Below, one piece after another: positions 20,627-32,439 of a DNA stretch of 64,000 bases; positions within the stretch are counted from its first letter, which is position 1; each line of letters opens with the position of its first letter. This stretch comes from Pilaira anomala (lineage: Eukaryota; Mucoromycota; Mucoromycetes; Mucorales; Mucoraceae), in NCBI GenBank assembly GCA_025716855.1, contig JAIXMQ010000004.1, positions 372,001 through 436,000 of the forward strand. Reading direction: 5' to 3'. The notes beneath the pieces are model-generated. The model saw nothing but the letters and a program-made list of their open reading frames with translations. It made no database searches and was not told the origin of the DNA. A program made the position numbers and the translations under genes.

Positions 20627-22136
20627 TTACTGAATTGAACACTGACAGTAAGCAGGAGGATCTCTATCGTAATCGTCTTGATTATTGGCAGTGAATTTTT
20701 CTATGGAAGGACGCTTTTTTACATTATGGCGATGAAGATCTAAGCTACTACTTGATCTTTTATTACCTAAAAGAATAACATATATATATATATATATATA
20801 TTCAGTCATGGCGAAAAGAGTATTTTTGTAAATAAATTTCTGTTACCTGTCTCTACCATAATCATGTGAGTTGTACTTGAATTAGAGACAATATCAAATT
20901 CCTCTTCTTCAAATTCAATTTTTTCTTTTCTTGATTCCCAACGCTTCAAATTCTTTTGCATTTGTTCTACAGCAAAAGATATTTCGTTTAATACATGAGA
21001 GACAGTTTGAAAGAGATCTAAAGCAACAAATTTGATGAAACCGATTTGAGAGTCTTCTAATACAACTTTGGATCGATCATTCATAGGTAAAACAGGTAAA
21101 CCCAATTGCTTTTCAAGATCACCTTGACATACAAACTCTTGAACTAAAAGTTCTGCCCATTTAGTGCCCCAATGAAAGGGGCGTGCTACATTACTAATAT
21201 CAGCACATTTGATAAGTGCGCTACATAATAAATTACGCTCTTCTTCATCTGTCAAGGGCGTATTTGTGCTGAATCGAATTGATTGTTGTTTTATTTTTAA
21301 GACATATTCGCTGTGTAATGACATGTCTGTCGCTAATACACTAGAGACAACCGTCTTTCTAAATTCTATTTCAAAAAAGAAAATTATGTACATGTCATTT
21401 AGTAGCGCTATATTAATGATTTACCCTTGTAAGCTTCAGACTTGGAATCCCCTACTAAACGATCGATACCATGCTTGTTTAATAATTGAAACAGGGTCAT
21501 GGAATGTAAAGATTCGAGTACGGATCTATCGTTGTATAAGGTAGCCAATGGATTAGAAGAATTAATCTAGATTGTATGATGAGTGATGAAATCGAGTAAG
21601 CGTATGTATTCATACCAAAAATACATTATTGACACCAGGATGTGCGGCATCATGTCCAATAGCAGCGATCAATAAAGCAAATACATCTTTAGGACGTAAT
21701 AAAGCTTGAGGCTTATTTCTTTGAAGGAATTTGTTTGTAAATGGTAAGACACCTAATTCACACAACATGTAAAATAAACATTGTAATACATCTACAGCAT
21801 GTGCAAAGTTATGATATGGGTTTTGGTTATGATAGACGCCAGCTAAATCAATAATAAAATCGTACAATTGTGCTATCATGACAAAAACTAAGGAGTTAAG
21901 ACAAGAAAAAAAAAAGCTATATTGTTATATATATATATATATATATATATATTTGATTTACCTTGTGTAATTGAAATATGATAGAGTTCGGGAAGCTTTA
22001 GTACTTGATCAAATACCAAATATACACAGTGAATCAGGTCTTGTTCTGTTAAGCCAAATGGACTAAAGTCCCAACTACATACTTTTGATTTGAGTTCCGA
22101 TGATCGTTTCCTATAACAATTATGTAAAGAGATGTA

Positions 22137-22172
<36 letters not shown>

Positions 22173-23171
22173 AAGAAAGAAAAAAAGAGAAAGAGAAAGA
22201 GAAAGAGGACATTATTATTATTATTATTGTTGTTGTTTAAAAGTATATATATTTCGATAGAGTACTTTGATATATTTGGATATTTGAATGTTGTCGAAGG
22301 TGAAGCATAAACGTCCATTAACATTTTTGATAGGCTAGTTATGTATAAATAAGAATGAGAGTGTTTATAATGAAAAAAATAAAATAAAATAAGCTTACTG
22401 GATATCTTTATCTGTCATTTCTTTAATTCTTTCTTTCAAGTCGTTACATTCTGAAGTGACTAATTTTTTCTGTTGTTGTATTCTAGATGGAGGTTGACAT
22501 GAATGTAATTTCTAAATGGTAAAAGAATTAGTAAAAAGTAATAAGAATAAGAATAATAAAAGAGAGCTACCAAGAACATGGTCTTGATGACGTTGATATA
22601 AATTGGTTTCAAGAGATAATCAGTTGCACCAGCATGTATACAATCCAACATGATATCAGTATCATCATTAGAAGAACAAACTAATAATAAAAAGAATAAG
22701 AATTTTAGAGTATTGAAATGGAGACTATTAAGTATTAACTAACCGACAAGAGGTACATAATTCGGCAAAGTATTTAAATCGCGTGTGATTTTTGATATTA
22801 AACGAGTGATATGTCGTGTATTATCTATGGTCGGACAAGTTGAACAAGAATAATTAGAGTTTTCAGTCAGAATATCTTCTGCAAACTGAATCGCGTCTAA
22901 ATCTAAAACGAGTATAGTGGGTACTTTTGTACTCGATTGTTTGACTTTTTCTATTGCTTCTAATCTATCTTGTTTTATGTATACTTTTAAGTATATATAT
23001 ATATTTTTTTTTTATTTTTTTTTTTGCGTGTGAGTATTTTTTTTTTTTTTTGTTTACATTATAAACTTTACCTTGACCAAAATAAGATTGAAGTAATTGT
23101 TGATATGTATCTTTTTCATTCATGACAAATGGTTGGTGTAAAATCACCACTGTACAAAGTGAAGGGTTCAT
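20627..23171 (-). CDS. Class I cyclic-nucleotide phosphodiesterase with N-terminal response-regulator (REC) domain and C-terminal CaaX-like box
   Basis: Hydrolyses cAMP (or cGMP), lowering PKA signalling. Ten exons: 23171-23072, 22968-22744, 22680-22571, 22511-22399, 22334-22266, 22110-21962, 21887-21616, 21566-21425, 21365-20847 and 20766-20627; 612 aa. Residues 1-146 look like a receiver domain: a candidate phospho-Asp region (PTILVLDLD, 51-59), VPLVVCSS (106-113) and GATDYLLKPI with the conserved Lys-Pro (134-135). The acidic pair usual after strand 1 is missing (TVVILHQPF). The HD catalytic domain follows with YHNFAHAVDVLQ, IGHDAAHPGVNN and KCADISNVARPF metal and substrate motifs. The protein ends in CQCSIQ. 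The REC-PDE layout matches Dictyostelium RegA and animal PDE8. Confidence 0.93.
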
Positions 23172-23336
23172 TTATTCTTATATTTTTTTTTTTCGTTCAA
23201 AAAAAAAAAAAGAAAAAAAAGCAGTAATAAAAAAATAAAAGGGGGTTTAGAAAAAATAAAATTACTTATAACAGGGTTTAAAAAAAAACAAAAAAAGATA
23301 GGTGGAAGGGGGAAAGAAGACAAAAAAAGAAAAGAG

Positions 23337-23368
<32 letters not shown>

Positions 23369-23430
23369 AAAGGAAAGAGAAAAAGGAAAAGTAAAAGAAA
23401 AAGTGAAAGAAAAAGGGTTTTAAAAAGAGG

Positions 23431-23468
<38 letters not shown>

Positions 23469-23643
23469 TAAAATTTTACAGTGATACAGAAAAAAGGGGA
23501 AGATTTAACCACGTGGCAAGCGTGGCCATGAAACTCTCTTTTTTTTTTTCTTTAAAAGTTGTAAGCCAATTAAAAATGAAAATTAAAAAAAAAAGAGATG
23601 AAATTTATTTTTTTATAAAAAAAGAAAAATATATTTTGGTCAG
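23172..23643. promoter_or_regulatory. PDE promoter region / SCH9 3' flank with long poly-A tracts
   Basis: About 470 bp, very purine-rich on the plus strand, including A runs at about 23338-23365 and 23431-23465 (A35). A palindromic CCACGTGG site at 23509-23516 lies about 340 bp upstream of the PDE start. Confidence 0.5.
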
Positions 23644-25524
23644 TTACCAAGCAGGGCCGTTGTGATGACTACTATTGTTATGGTTACCAACCCCAGAACC
23701 TACAGCAGAAGGACCAGTGTAACTTTCACCCATAACACCATCATTAGCAGGATTATAAGTAAAACCAGCAAATTGTTCTTGCATTGTACTACTAATTTGA
23801 GAATCATCTACAAGTGATTCTTGAGGAGCTTCAGAAGTAAATTCATCATCAAAATTTGTTGTATCATAAGCAGAATCAACAGAAGGTTTATAAGGTGGTT
23901 GTAACTTTTTTTGATTTAATTTACGCCAATCAATAGAAGAAAAGAATGGATGATTTTTAATTTCTTCTGAACCATTATTACCTAAACGATCATTTGGATC
24001 ACGAGTTAATAATCCTCTTAAAAGTGAACGAGCATCTGAACTCATATCATCTGGAAAACGTAATTCATCTTGTAAAATCTTTCTATACATTTCATTTGTA
24101 TTTTCATCATAAAATGGTGGTAAACCAGTCATCATCTCATACAATAAAACACCTAATGTCCACCAATCAACTGTCTTTGTATAACCTTGTCCTAATAATA
24201 ATTCGGGTGCAAGGTATTCGGGTGTACCACAAAATGTATTTGTACGCTCATTTTCTTTCATATTTAATTTGCAAAGACCAAAATCACAAAGTGCAATATG
24301 TCCATTGTAATCAATCAAGATATTCTCAGGTTTCAAATCACTAATGATAATAATAAAGTTAGTAAGATAATAACAATAACTCACTCTTATATATATAAAC
24401 TTACCGGTATACTACGTTGAAATCATGTAAACATTCCAGTGCACTAAGAAGTTCTGCTGTATAAAATCGAGATCGATTTTCGTCAAATCGACCTTCCAAC
24501 TGCAAATGATGAAACAATTCACCACCATTAATAAAAGCCAACACCAAATAAAGTTTATCCGGACTTTGGAAAGCAAACTTTAAGGGTACAATAAAAGGGT
24601 TTCTAATCTTTGCAAGCACAGTCTTTTCAGCCATTGTATGTGTGACTTCCGATCTTGAGATAATACGAGATTTTCTCAATACCTTCATGGCATAAATACG
24701 ATTTGTATCCTTTTTACGTACAACATAAACTTTACCAAAACTACCTCTACCAATAACACGTAAAAGATCAAACGCGTCAAAGGTAATAGGGGTACTAACT
24801 TGTTGTGGACGATAACAGAGTTGAAGATGCATTCTACCTGTACCTCCTACAATTGGAAGGACTTGGTCTTCTATCTTTGTAGATTCAAAGTTAGGTTGAA
24901 TCTTTACACCTCCCAAGAAGTAATCATTGGTTGTACGTGGTGTTTCACCTTGTGCTGTAGGTGGGTGACGCATATAAATAGATATTGAAACTTCTGAACT
25001 ACGAGAGACATCGCTAATATATAAAGCATTTAGTTAATTTTGCTCAACATGTATTATATATATATTTATATTGCTTACAAATTGGCTCTATATTGGTAAA
25101 CTGGGTTAGCAGTTTCACCGCCTAAAGAATCAATCAAGACTTCATTTTTATCAAATTCTAATACAACATAAGGTAACCACCAGTTTTGTTTACGAGTCAA
25201 AGAATCTCGATTACCACGAGATTGTACAGCAGGTTGAGGAGGAGGCGAGGGAAATTTCACATCTGAAGGAGGAGAAATACCTCGAGCTTCACAGACACGA
25301 ATTAACAATACACCAGACTTTGGTTCATTAGAAGATAAAGATGCAGAAGGTGAAGGAGTTGAACTATTCGATGTCGCTGTTGTGGATGGACGTAAAGGTG
25401 AGGTTGTTGCTGCTGTTGTTGCTGTCTCCTTGTTTTCTATTGTGTTCAGGTTAGTTTCTTCTTTCTCTCCACCTTTCATCATCTTTAGCTTACTTCTAAC
25501 ACCTGGTAATTTCCATGAATTCAT
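23644..25524 (-). CDS. SCH9: AGC-family kinase with C2 domain, Sch9/Sck type
   Basis: Ser/Thr kinase of the TORC1-dependent nutrient pathway. Exons 25524-25079, 25013-24405 and 24340-23644; 583 aa. A Ser/Thr-rich leader precedes a C2 domain (about 75-170: GVLLIRVCEARGISPP, WWLPYVVLEFDKNEVLID, NPVYQYRANF). The kinase domain (about 230-490) has GRGSFGKVYVV, YAMKVLRK, YRDLKPEN, DFGLCK, activation loop TNTFCGTPEYLAPE with its PDK1-site Thr, and DWWTLGVLLYEM. The AGC tail ends in hydrophobic motif FAGFTY, the Thr being the expected TORC1 site. C2 plus AGC kinase is the Sch9/Sck signature; Ypk kinases lack that C2. It is in tandem with the PDE gene. Confidence 0.94.
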
Positions 25525-27133
25525 TTTTTTTTGGTTTATAGAAAAATAAAAAAGAGATGAATAATAAAAAAAAGGGAAAAATAAATAATAATAAAAAAAA
25601 AAGGGAGGTCTAAAAAAAACTGCCTTGCTTACATATGTATTACACGGCCTTTGAATTGCTGTCTGTGTTTTATATTTCTGAATGGAAGTACTTTTTTGTT
25701 ATAGTATATTACCTTAACATAAAATCACTTCATAAATCAACAAAGACAGAAACTTTATATTCATTCTGTGAAAAAAAAAAAACGGCTTCTTTTAAAACAA
25801 AGATGTCTTTGATACATACTATCTACATTTGAAAATAATGATGTGATAGAAGAAGTACTGATGTGTGTATCTTTTTGGTATGTACTTTGAAAATAGCAGT
25901 ATGTATAGAAACATATTGAAAGCAGAGAGGGAATAAAAGAAACTTACCAATCTTGATATTCTCAACAACAACTAAAAAGAACTAAGGGGGTATTAAGTGC
26001 TATATTTCAACCAAATGATTGTAATATTTAAGAAGCTCCTAGTATTTCCCAACGAATTATTGCTCCATTGTTTGTCCGTGTGTACACAACTCCTTCATTT
26101 TTTTTTTATGTATATTGACCGAAGTAGTTTTATCCTGATATTCAATTAACCTGTGTATCGAACCATATAATTTTTTATATTTGTCATTTTCTTTTTCGAA
26201 AACAATGATTAAAAACAAAGTACGCAGACCATCTATTTAACAAAACAATATAAAAGAACTGCACAAAATTAAAATTGGATCAGTTTTACTACTCTTTTGT
26301 TGTCGTCTTGTATTGCAAATGAATTGTAGATATAAAAAAAAAAGTCCAAAGCAAAAAGAAAAATAATTAATAATTAGAATAGGAGGTTTACAGTGCTATC
26401 TTTTTTTTTTTTTCAAAAAAAGTAAGAATTGCAAAGACATTACTTGTTCTCTGTAATTTAAGAAGTCTGCCGATGATGGTTGTTCATTTTTTTAAAATAG
26501 GCTTTTATTCATTCTATTTTACGTTGGGCAATCATTCTATCTGTCAAGTAAATTAGCCAAGGATGGTAAATCAAATAGAAACTGAGATAAATATGCGATT
26601 TATGACTATGTATAATCAGATTGTATTTTATTATATGATTCTTTAACCGCGTGTGTTTCCAGCTAGGTAGAGTAGTTAGAGATTGTTTATTTTACATGCA
26701 TGTGCACTTTAAGCGTTATAATTACTTTTTTTTTTGTATTAATTGCTGCCTTTATTAAATAATTTCACTCTAATAACACAAGAGAGCATAAACTTCTATA
26801 AGGATATAAAGCACTCATAAATATAATTTAGTGTTTTTGATAAAGATGATTTTCATATATGATAATAAAATAATATAATAATCAATACAGAGAAAAAAAT
26901 TATCAAGGCTGATACCTGCTTACTTCGCCAAGTGCTTTATGCAAAACAGGTAGGGCTTTTTAGTATGTATTATAACATTTGTTTAAATTATACATCTCAC
27001 CTGGCCGGAAGATGTGCTTTATTCTCATTATTTGATACATCCATACCTTTACTGCGTATAATTTTTGTTTCCGTAGCCGCTTTTGATAACTTATATTTTA
27101 AAAAAGGCTTTCAAATAATATCCTATAGCTTTC
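25525..27133. other. 1.6-kb gene-poor region upstream of SCH9
   Basis: No convincing exon or RNA gene on either strand. The proximal part (25525-25620) is A-rich SCH9 leader or promoter. The 74-codon plus-strand frame near 26932-27153 has no recognisable features. Confidence 0.5.
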
Positions 27134-27720
27134 TTATAGTACTGGTGCTTTAGTGTCTGAATTATGGTCTAAGAACATAACCCTTAAAGAGTCTTGAGTA
27201 ATAGTTATAATCTGGGGCTTGAACTTTTTATTTCCAAATAGAGAAAGATGTTCGTCTCTTAGATAATTGATTTTGTTATTATCTTTTAATGCTACTCTCT
27301 TGAACCAAAACATAGCTTTCTTGTCATCCTTTTCAGTTAACTTGCCATCTTCATAAATAGATCCTAGCCGAGTCATGGCATCAGACCATCCATTATTGAC
27401 AGCTAAAGCCAGCCAAGATATGCCTGATTTTTCATTTTGAGGTATGCCGTGGTCGCCTTCGAAATACATACATCCTATTTAGTATTGTGAAGCTGGGTTA
27501 TTCCCTTTTGATGAAATTTCTTTAAATAAATCCATTGCTCTTGGTGGGTTTCATCGTGATAAACCAGAATCAGTAAAATAAATAATAAACACAAATAATT
27601 CTGCATACTCGTTCTCATACTTAAACGTCTTTTCGAAGTGCTTTAGGGCTTCTGGGCATCTATTGCTGTTTATTTCTTGTATCCAATTAAATGTATCTCT
27701 GTCGCAAGGATCAGGAAAGT
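27134..27720 (-). pseudogene. Decayed Sel1-repeat protein gene (copy A)
   Basis: Read on the minus strand it parallels the intact gene at 28368-29908: DFPDPCDRDTFN against EFPDPGDRDLYN, then EINSNRCPEALKHFEK, YENEYAELF, GISWLALAVNNGWSDAMTRLG and FGNKKF. Two in-frame stops interrupt it without frameshift: TGA after GLSR and TAA after NPASQY. The open 3' part (27134-27469) retains about 110 codons. It begins after an acceptor at 27721-27722, at the same phase and place as exon 2 of the intact gene. It stops well short of the full gene's C-terminus. Confidence 0.8.
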
Positions 27721-27980
27721 CTATAGTAAATAGTTAAATGTCAACTAGATTTTTATTTTAAAAATGTTATATCTATCACGTAAAAGTTTATTTTGAAAAT
27801 TATGTAAACAAGTTGTGAACGATTACATATTTTCATGGTATTTGTAAGCCGCCAGCTTAATTTATTTAATTATCAGGTACTGTAATTTGTTACACTGACT
27901 TTATTTCGATGTACCCGATAGTTAGTTATCATACAAACTTATTATGAACTACATCAAGATTGCTTCTGAACCACATTTAC

Positions 27981-28215
27981 CTTAAAAAATGTTGTCGAAC
28001 TGGGTTATTTTACTTTGATAAAATTGTTTTGAATAATTTTTATTGTTTTCGTGAATCCGTTTGATAATCCAATACCAGTAACATGAGTAAGGGTAACAAA
28101 CAGATCTGCGTATTGATTTTATAATGCCATGCCAAAATGTTTCGAAGTTTCTTTATAATTATTTATACTTGTACTTAGTTAGATATACCTATCACGAATA
28201 TCGGGGCCTGGAAAA
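27981..28215 (-). pseudogene. More eroded Sel1-gene remnant (copy B)
   Basis: Minus-strand translation in one frame, with several stops, still echoes the paralogues: FPGPDIRDRY, NNYKETSKHFGMA, NQYADLFVTLTHVTGIGLS. At DNA level AAAATAACCCAG...ACAA matches copy A in register. It lies directly upstream of copy A on the same strand, a tandem pair in different stages of decay. Confidence 0.6.
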
Positions 28216-28367
28216 GCCAAAAATATTGATTAACTTTCTCCAATAGTACATATTATTCCAATTGTTTGTTGTTCACATGTGTCTTTTAAAAAAAAAATAA
28301 TAATTTATGATATTTTCGTCCTATCTTCGCTTTCTTTCTCTTCACTCTACTTGTTTTTAATTTACAT

Positions 28368-29908
28368 ATGAAAATTCTATATAAAATTGGAGGTAACTCA
28401 TTAATACACATCATCATCAATTTATACCTGACGTTAACCCTTCTAAATCAGAATTCCCGGATCCTGGTGACCGTGATCTCTACAACGGAATAGAAGAAAT
28501 AAATAAAGAAAACTACAAGGACGCGTTCAAAAATTTTGAAAAAGGCTCAAATTATGATAATGAGTATGCATTACTGTTCACTGCGATGCTTTATTATACT
28601 GGTTTTGGCTTTGCGAAACGTGATCCAGCAAAAGCTATGAGTATGTTTAAAAAGATTGCTTTAGAATGGAAAACACCTGTTGCGCAATATTTAATGGGTG
28701 TTATGTATTTATATGGTGACAAGGGTATATCTCAACATCAGAAGCAAAGTTTACATTGGCTTACTTTGGCGGCAGAAAATGGCTGGTCAGATGCTATGGC
28801 GCACTTAGGATACGCTTATCTTTTAAGTGATTTTATCGAAAAAGACGAGAAAAAGGCTGTTGTCTGGATTGAAAAAGTAGCAAAAAAAGATGACGAGGAA
28901 ACAAAACCAATGGATGATGGAACACTTTATTTGTTCGGAAATAAGAATTTTGAGATATGTACTACTCATGCTGAAAAAAATATGATAGCAACTTTAGATT
29001 TGTCAATAAGTACCGAAATAACTTCTCCTATTTATTATTTGAACCTTGAAAAGTTTTCTACCGGTTTAAATTCAGAAAATGCTAGACCTGTAATGGTTTG
29101 GAATGCATTGGCAAACAAAAAATCTAGTAATGTCGCTGCTTGTCAAATGTTATTTGCAACTATGCTTCGCTCTAGTCCTTACATTATCGCTCCTAACGGT
29201 CGCCATCAATCTATATATTGGGCAAAGAAGGCTGCAAAAAATGGAAGTTCACTCGCTAGTATGTTTGTAGCAAGAGCATACGAAACCGGTGATGGAGTAC
29301 ACCAAGATTATAAAGAAGCGATAAAATGGTACAAGATTACTCATGAGAGGAAGGGAGACATTGAAGCTGCATATCGTATTGGCGTTTTGTATCATAACGG
29401 AAGAGGAGTTGTAAGTGATTGTCAAATAGCATTAAAGTATTTCAATTATAGGGTTCTTGAGGGCGATCATGGACCCTCGTACCTTTTAATGGGCGACATT
29501 TACGAGCACGGAAGAGACGGCGCACCTCAATGTTACAAAAAAGCATATCATTGTTATTTAAAATCGTCTGAGTGCGGTGTTACTCGAGGATCTATAGCCA
29601 TTGGGAAGCTTTATCGTATGGGTTTAGGTGTACCTGTAGATAATGAAAAAGCGTTTCAATGGATCAGTAAAGCAGTAGCAATGGATTGTCCAATAGGCTA
29701 CTTTAACCTTGGTCATTTGTATCTTACAGGATACCGGGGCAAGATAGATGTAGACAAAGCTTTACCCTTACTCAAAAGGGCAGCTGATGGCGGCCACTTT
29801 GATGCTGTGCTTTACATAGCTTTAGCACAAGAAATTAAACGTCGAGGAGTTGTTGATGTAGATCCTAAAATATTCAATGATTTGTATTCTCAACAAAGTT
29901 TTTTTTAA
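28368..29908 (+). CDS. Sel1-like repeat (SLR) protein
   Basis: Solenoid scaffold protein; SLR proteins bridge partners, for example in ER-associated degradation (Hrd3/SEL1L) or chitin-synthase control. Exons 28368-28392 and 28452-29908; 493 aa. The short first exon (MKILYKIG) is inferred from a donor at 28393 and from a matching acceptor in decayed copy A; without it no ATG precedes EFPDPGDRD in frame. Sel1 motifs recur: AQYLMGVMYLYGDKGIS, AMAHLGYAYL, ASMFVARAYETGDGVHQDY, AAYRIGVLYHNGRGV and GYFNLGHLYLTGYRG. No signal peptide, membrane span or other domain is seen. The specific function is unknown. It is part of a locally duplicated family. Confidence 0.85.
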
Positions 29909-30953
29909 ATAATAAAGACGTTGTAGCTGGTTACTGTGCCTAATAGCTAAATTAAAAAAATATTTGCCTGTGCTAAAAGCTATCATAACTAAGACAGTTT
30001 CCATCATTGATCCTGAAATATTTAATCGACTTAAATTTTATATCTGAGCCACTAATGATCAGCTTAAATATTTTTACATTTATGGAGAGAGCCATTTAAT
30101 GTCACTTGTCTCGATTTTTCCTAATACAGGAAATTCCATCAACCTCCCACATCACCTAGATTTCGGTTTTTTTTTTTAAAAAAAAGCGGAACTACCACTG
30201 CATTACGGTCGCGTAAGGGTTTTGCTGTCGTAGTGCAATGATGGTTTTAAAAGGGTTATTTTATTTTTTAGAAAAAAAAAGTGCTTTTGTGGGGGAAAAT
30301 GGGCGTGTGATGTTTAATGACTCTCTTTATAATAGTTGTAAAGCATATACATAATATTTGAGATTAAAACTTGAATGTATCATGCAAGTTCTGATGCGAA
30401 AATCAGACTTCATACAACATTGTTTTTTTTTTACATGTAAATTGATCGTGTTACAAGTGTTCTTTTTCAGGAACGAAATGATTGAGAGAGAATTTCTTTT
30501 TAAAGTTCTGATTGACTATAGGAACAGAGTTGTACTATCCAGGAGGACTTCAAAGGATTTGTATATCTATATATACCGTTTGCTCAAAATATTTGCAATG
30601 GTAAAAGTGCTTCAGTAATTACATATTTAAACAAATATGTATTTATATTGGTAATCGACATAGTGCTAACCTTGTTTCAACTCCAATGGGATCATTTTAT
30701 CAATTTAATCATTTAAATTTTCTTTGAAAGGTGTAGGTTCTCGTCCACAATAAGAAATCCTTGGGAGAATATAGAAGAGAATCGTCTATATTTTTATAAA
30801 AGGGTTTGTGTACGACTCATATGGCTTTGTGTATTTGTTTTTTTTAACCCAACAAACTGCGATTAAATTATAGAAAAAAAAAATATAATAAAAAAATGAC
30901 CAATTTTTTTTTTCTGTTATTGTTCTCTTTCAACAAATACACATACAAAAAAA
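29909..30953. other. 1-kb intergenic region between the Sel1 gene and PEX4
   Basis: AT-rich, with T-runs and no convincing exon. An imperfect inverted match (ACCACTGCATTAC near 30193 against GTAGTGCAATGATGGT near 30231) is seen, of unknown meaning. Confidence 0.45.
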
Positions 30954-31559
30954 ATGGACGCTGTTTCTAAAAGATTAATAAAGGAATTGCGAGAAATAGA
31001 CAAAGAGTCAGGTCAACATGCAGAAATTATAAAGTTGGCACCTTGTAACGATGAAGACTTACTAGAGTGGAGTGCTGTTTTAGCTGGTTTGCCTGATACC
31101 CCATATGAAGGTAAAAACCAAAAATAATAACAAGGTTTTTTTTTTCTTCTTTTATCTAAACTTCAAAGAAATATAGGAGGACAGTTTGAATTAGCTATCC
31201 AAATACCAAATAACTACCCAATTCATCCACCTAGTATAAGATTCGTGACTACGATTTGTCACCCCAACATACATTTCAAGGTAAAATAATATATATATTT
31301 TTCACACAGAAAGAGGGAGAAAGATTCTTATTGTAAAATGTAGACAGGAGAAATTTGTCTTGATATATTAAAGACTGCATGGTCACCCGCATGGACATTA
31401 AAATCAACAATTTTAGCAATTTCACTGTTACTTAGTAACCCCGAACCCTCTTCACCGCTCAACTGCGATGCAGCGAATTTGTTAAGATGTAATGATAAGT
31501 TGGGTTATGAAAGTTTGATTAAAATGTATACCCAATTATATGCTACAAGAAAATTATAA
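30954..31559 (+). CDS. PEX4: Peroxisomal ubiquitin-conjugating enzyme PEX4 (E2)
   Basis: E2 enzyme that monoubiquitinates the import receptor PEX5 at the peroxisome membrane so it can be recycled. Exons 30954-31110, 31177-31280 and 31344-31559; 158 aa. UBC fold motifs: RLIKELREIDK at the start, YEGGQFELAIQIPNNYP, HPPSIRFVT, then [26 protein letters not shown] with catalytic Cys in GEICLD. The following SLLLSNPEPSSPLNCDAANLLR is characteristic of PEX4 rather than of Ubc4/5 or Ubc1. It converges with the next gene, the stops being only about 7 bp apart. Confidence 0.93.
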
Positions 31560-31566
31560 ATTTTAT

Positions 31567-32263
31567 TTATTTTTTTGTTTCATATACTAAGCAAACTGAT
31601 ATTATCATCCAATAAATCATATAACTTGTGTTAATCCAACGACTTCCCAAGATTTGACTATTTTATATGGGGGGGGGGGGAGGGGTTAGGATGGAAGATA
31701 GTATATGTATATATTATAATATACTTACGTTAATAGGCTATTACCCATACCGGGAAAGGGAGTTTGGTTGAGATTAAGCTCAAGATAACCAAATACTTGA
31801 GAAAGACTGATGGCAGCAGTGAGGTAGAGAATGAAACTATAGCAACATTTTTGAATTGGAGCTACTAAAAGATAGGTGACAGTTGCATAATAAATAACAC
31901 ATGATAAAATAGTAGCGGTAGTAGTAAAAGAATCAAACTGGGAAACACATAGTATATAAAATTTGTTATCTCAAGGGAGAAAAAGTTTTTTTTTTAAAAA
32001 AAAAATACCTTGTAATAAGTCATGAAACATGTAGGTAATAGTACGAGGATAAGCCGAGAAAAAATATCATAATTTCCTTTGATCATATCAAAGCCAATCT
32101 TTGTACAAAATAATGAAACAATAGCTTGGATCCAAACCGCATCAAATTGTTTTACAGTAAATTGAAGTATAAAATGAATTACTATACCAATAAAACTACC
32201 TAGAAGTACCAAGTACTTATCCTTAGTGTTAGCGTAAATGAGTAAGTTGGTTATCAATAACAT
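31567..32263 (-). CDS. Unassigned multi-span membrane protein, divergent from FET3
   Basis: Exons 32263-32009, 31937-31729 and 31657-31567; 184 aa with about five or six hydrophobic segments (IYANTKDKYLVLLGSFIGIVI, LILVLLPTCFMTYY, ILSCVIYYATVTYLLVAPI, CCYSFILYLTAAISL, IYWMIISVCLVY). There is no signal peptide, REXXE iron-permease motif or other recognised signature. The second junction uses AC|GTAAGT to TAG|TCAAAT and spans a G12 run at 31669-31680. If that intron is not used, the protein stops after LLT. The start codon is 176 bp from that of FET3 on the other strand. Function unknown. Confidence 0.6.
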
Positions 32264-32439
32264 TTTTTTTTTTTTTTTTGAAAAAAAGAAGAGAAGAAAG
32301 AGAGAGAGAGAGAGAGCGGAAATTGGAAAAATAGTAAATAACTTGGGTCTTTTTAAACAATTTTTTTTTTTTTTTTTTTTTTAGTTTTATATTTCACGTT
32401 TCTCTTTCTCTCTCTTTTTTCTTTTTCCTTAAACAAAAA
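32264..32439. promoter_or_regulatory. Short divergent promoter shared by the orphan membrane gene and FET3
   Basis: 176 bp between two outward-facing start codons, containing a GA microsatellite (about 32297-32316) and a T20 run. Co-regulation of the two genes is inferred from the short shared spacer; no specific iron-responsive site is recognised. Confidence 0.5.

Noticed and set aside
26932..27153. 73-codon plus-strand frame with hydrophobic stretches
   Set aside because: It overlaps the 3' end of the decayed Sel1 copy, has no recognisable motif and typical AT-rich composition.
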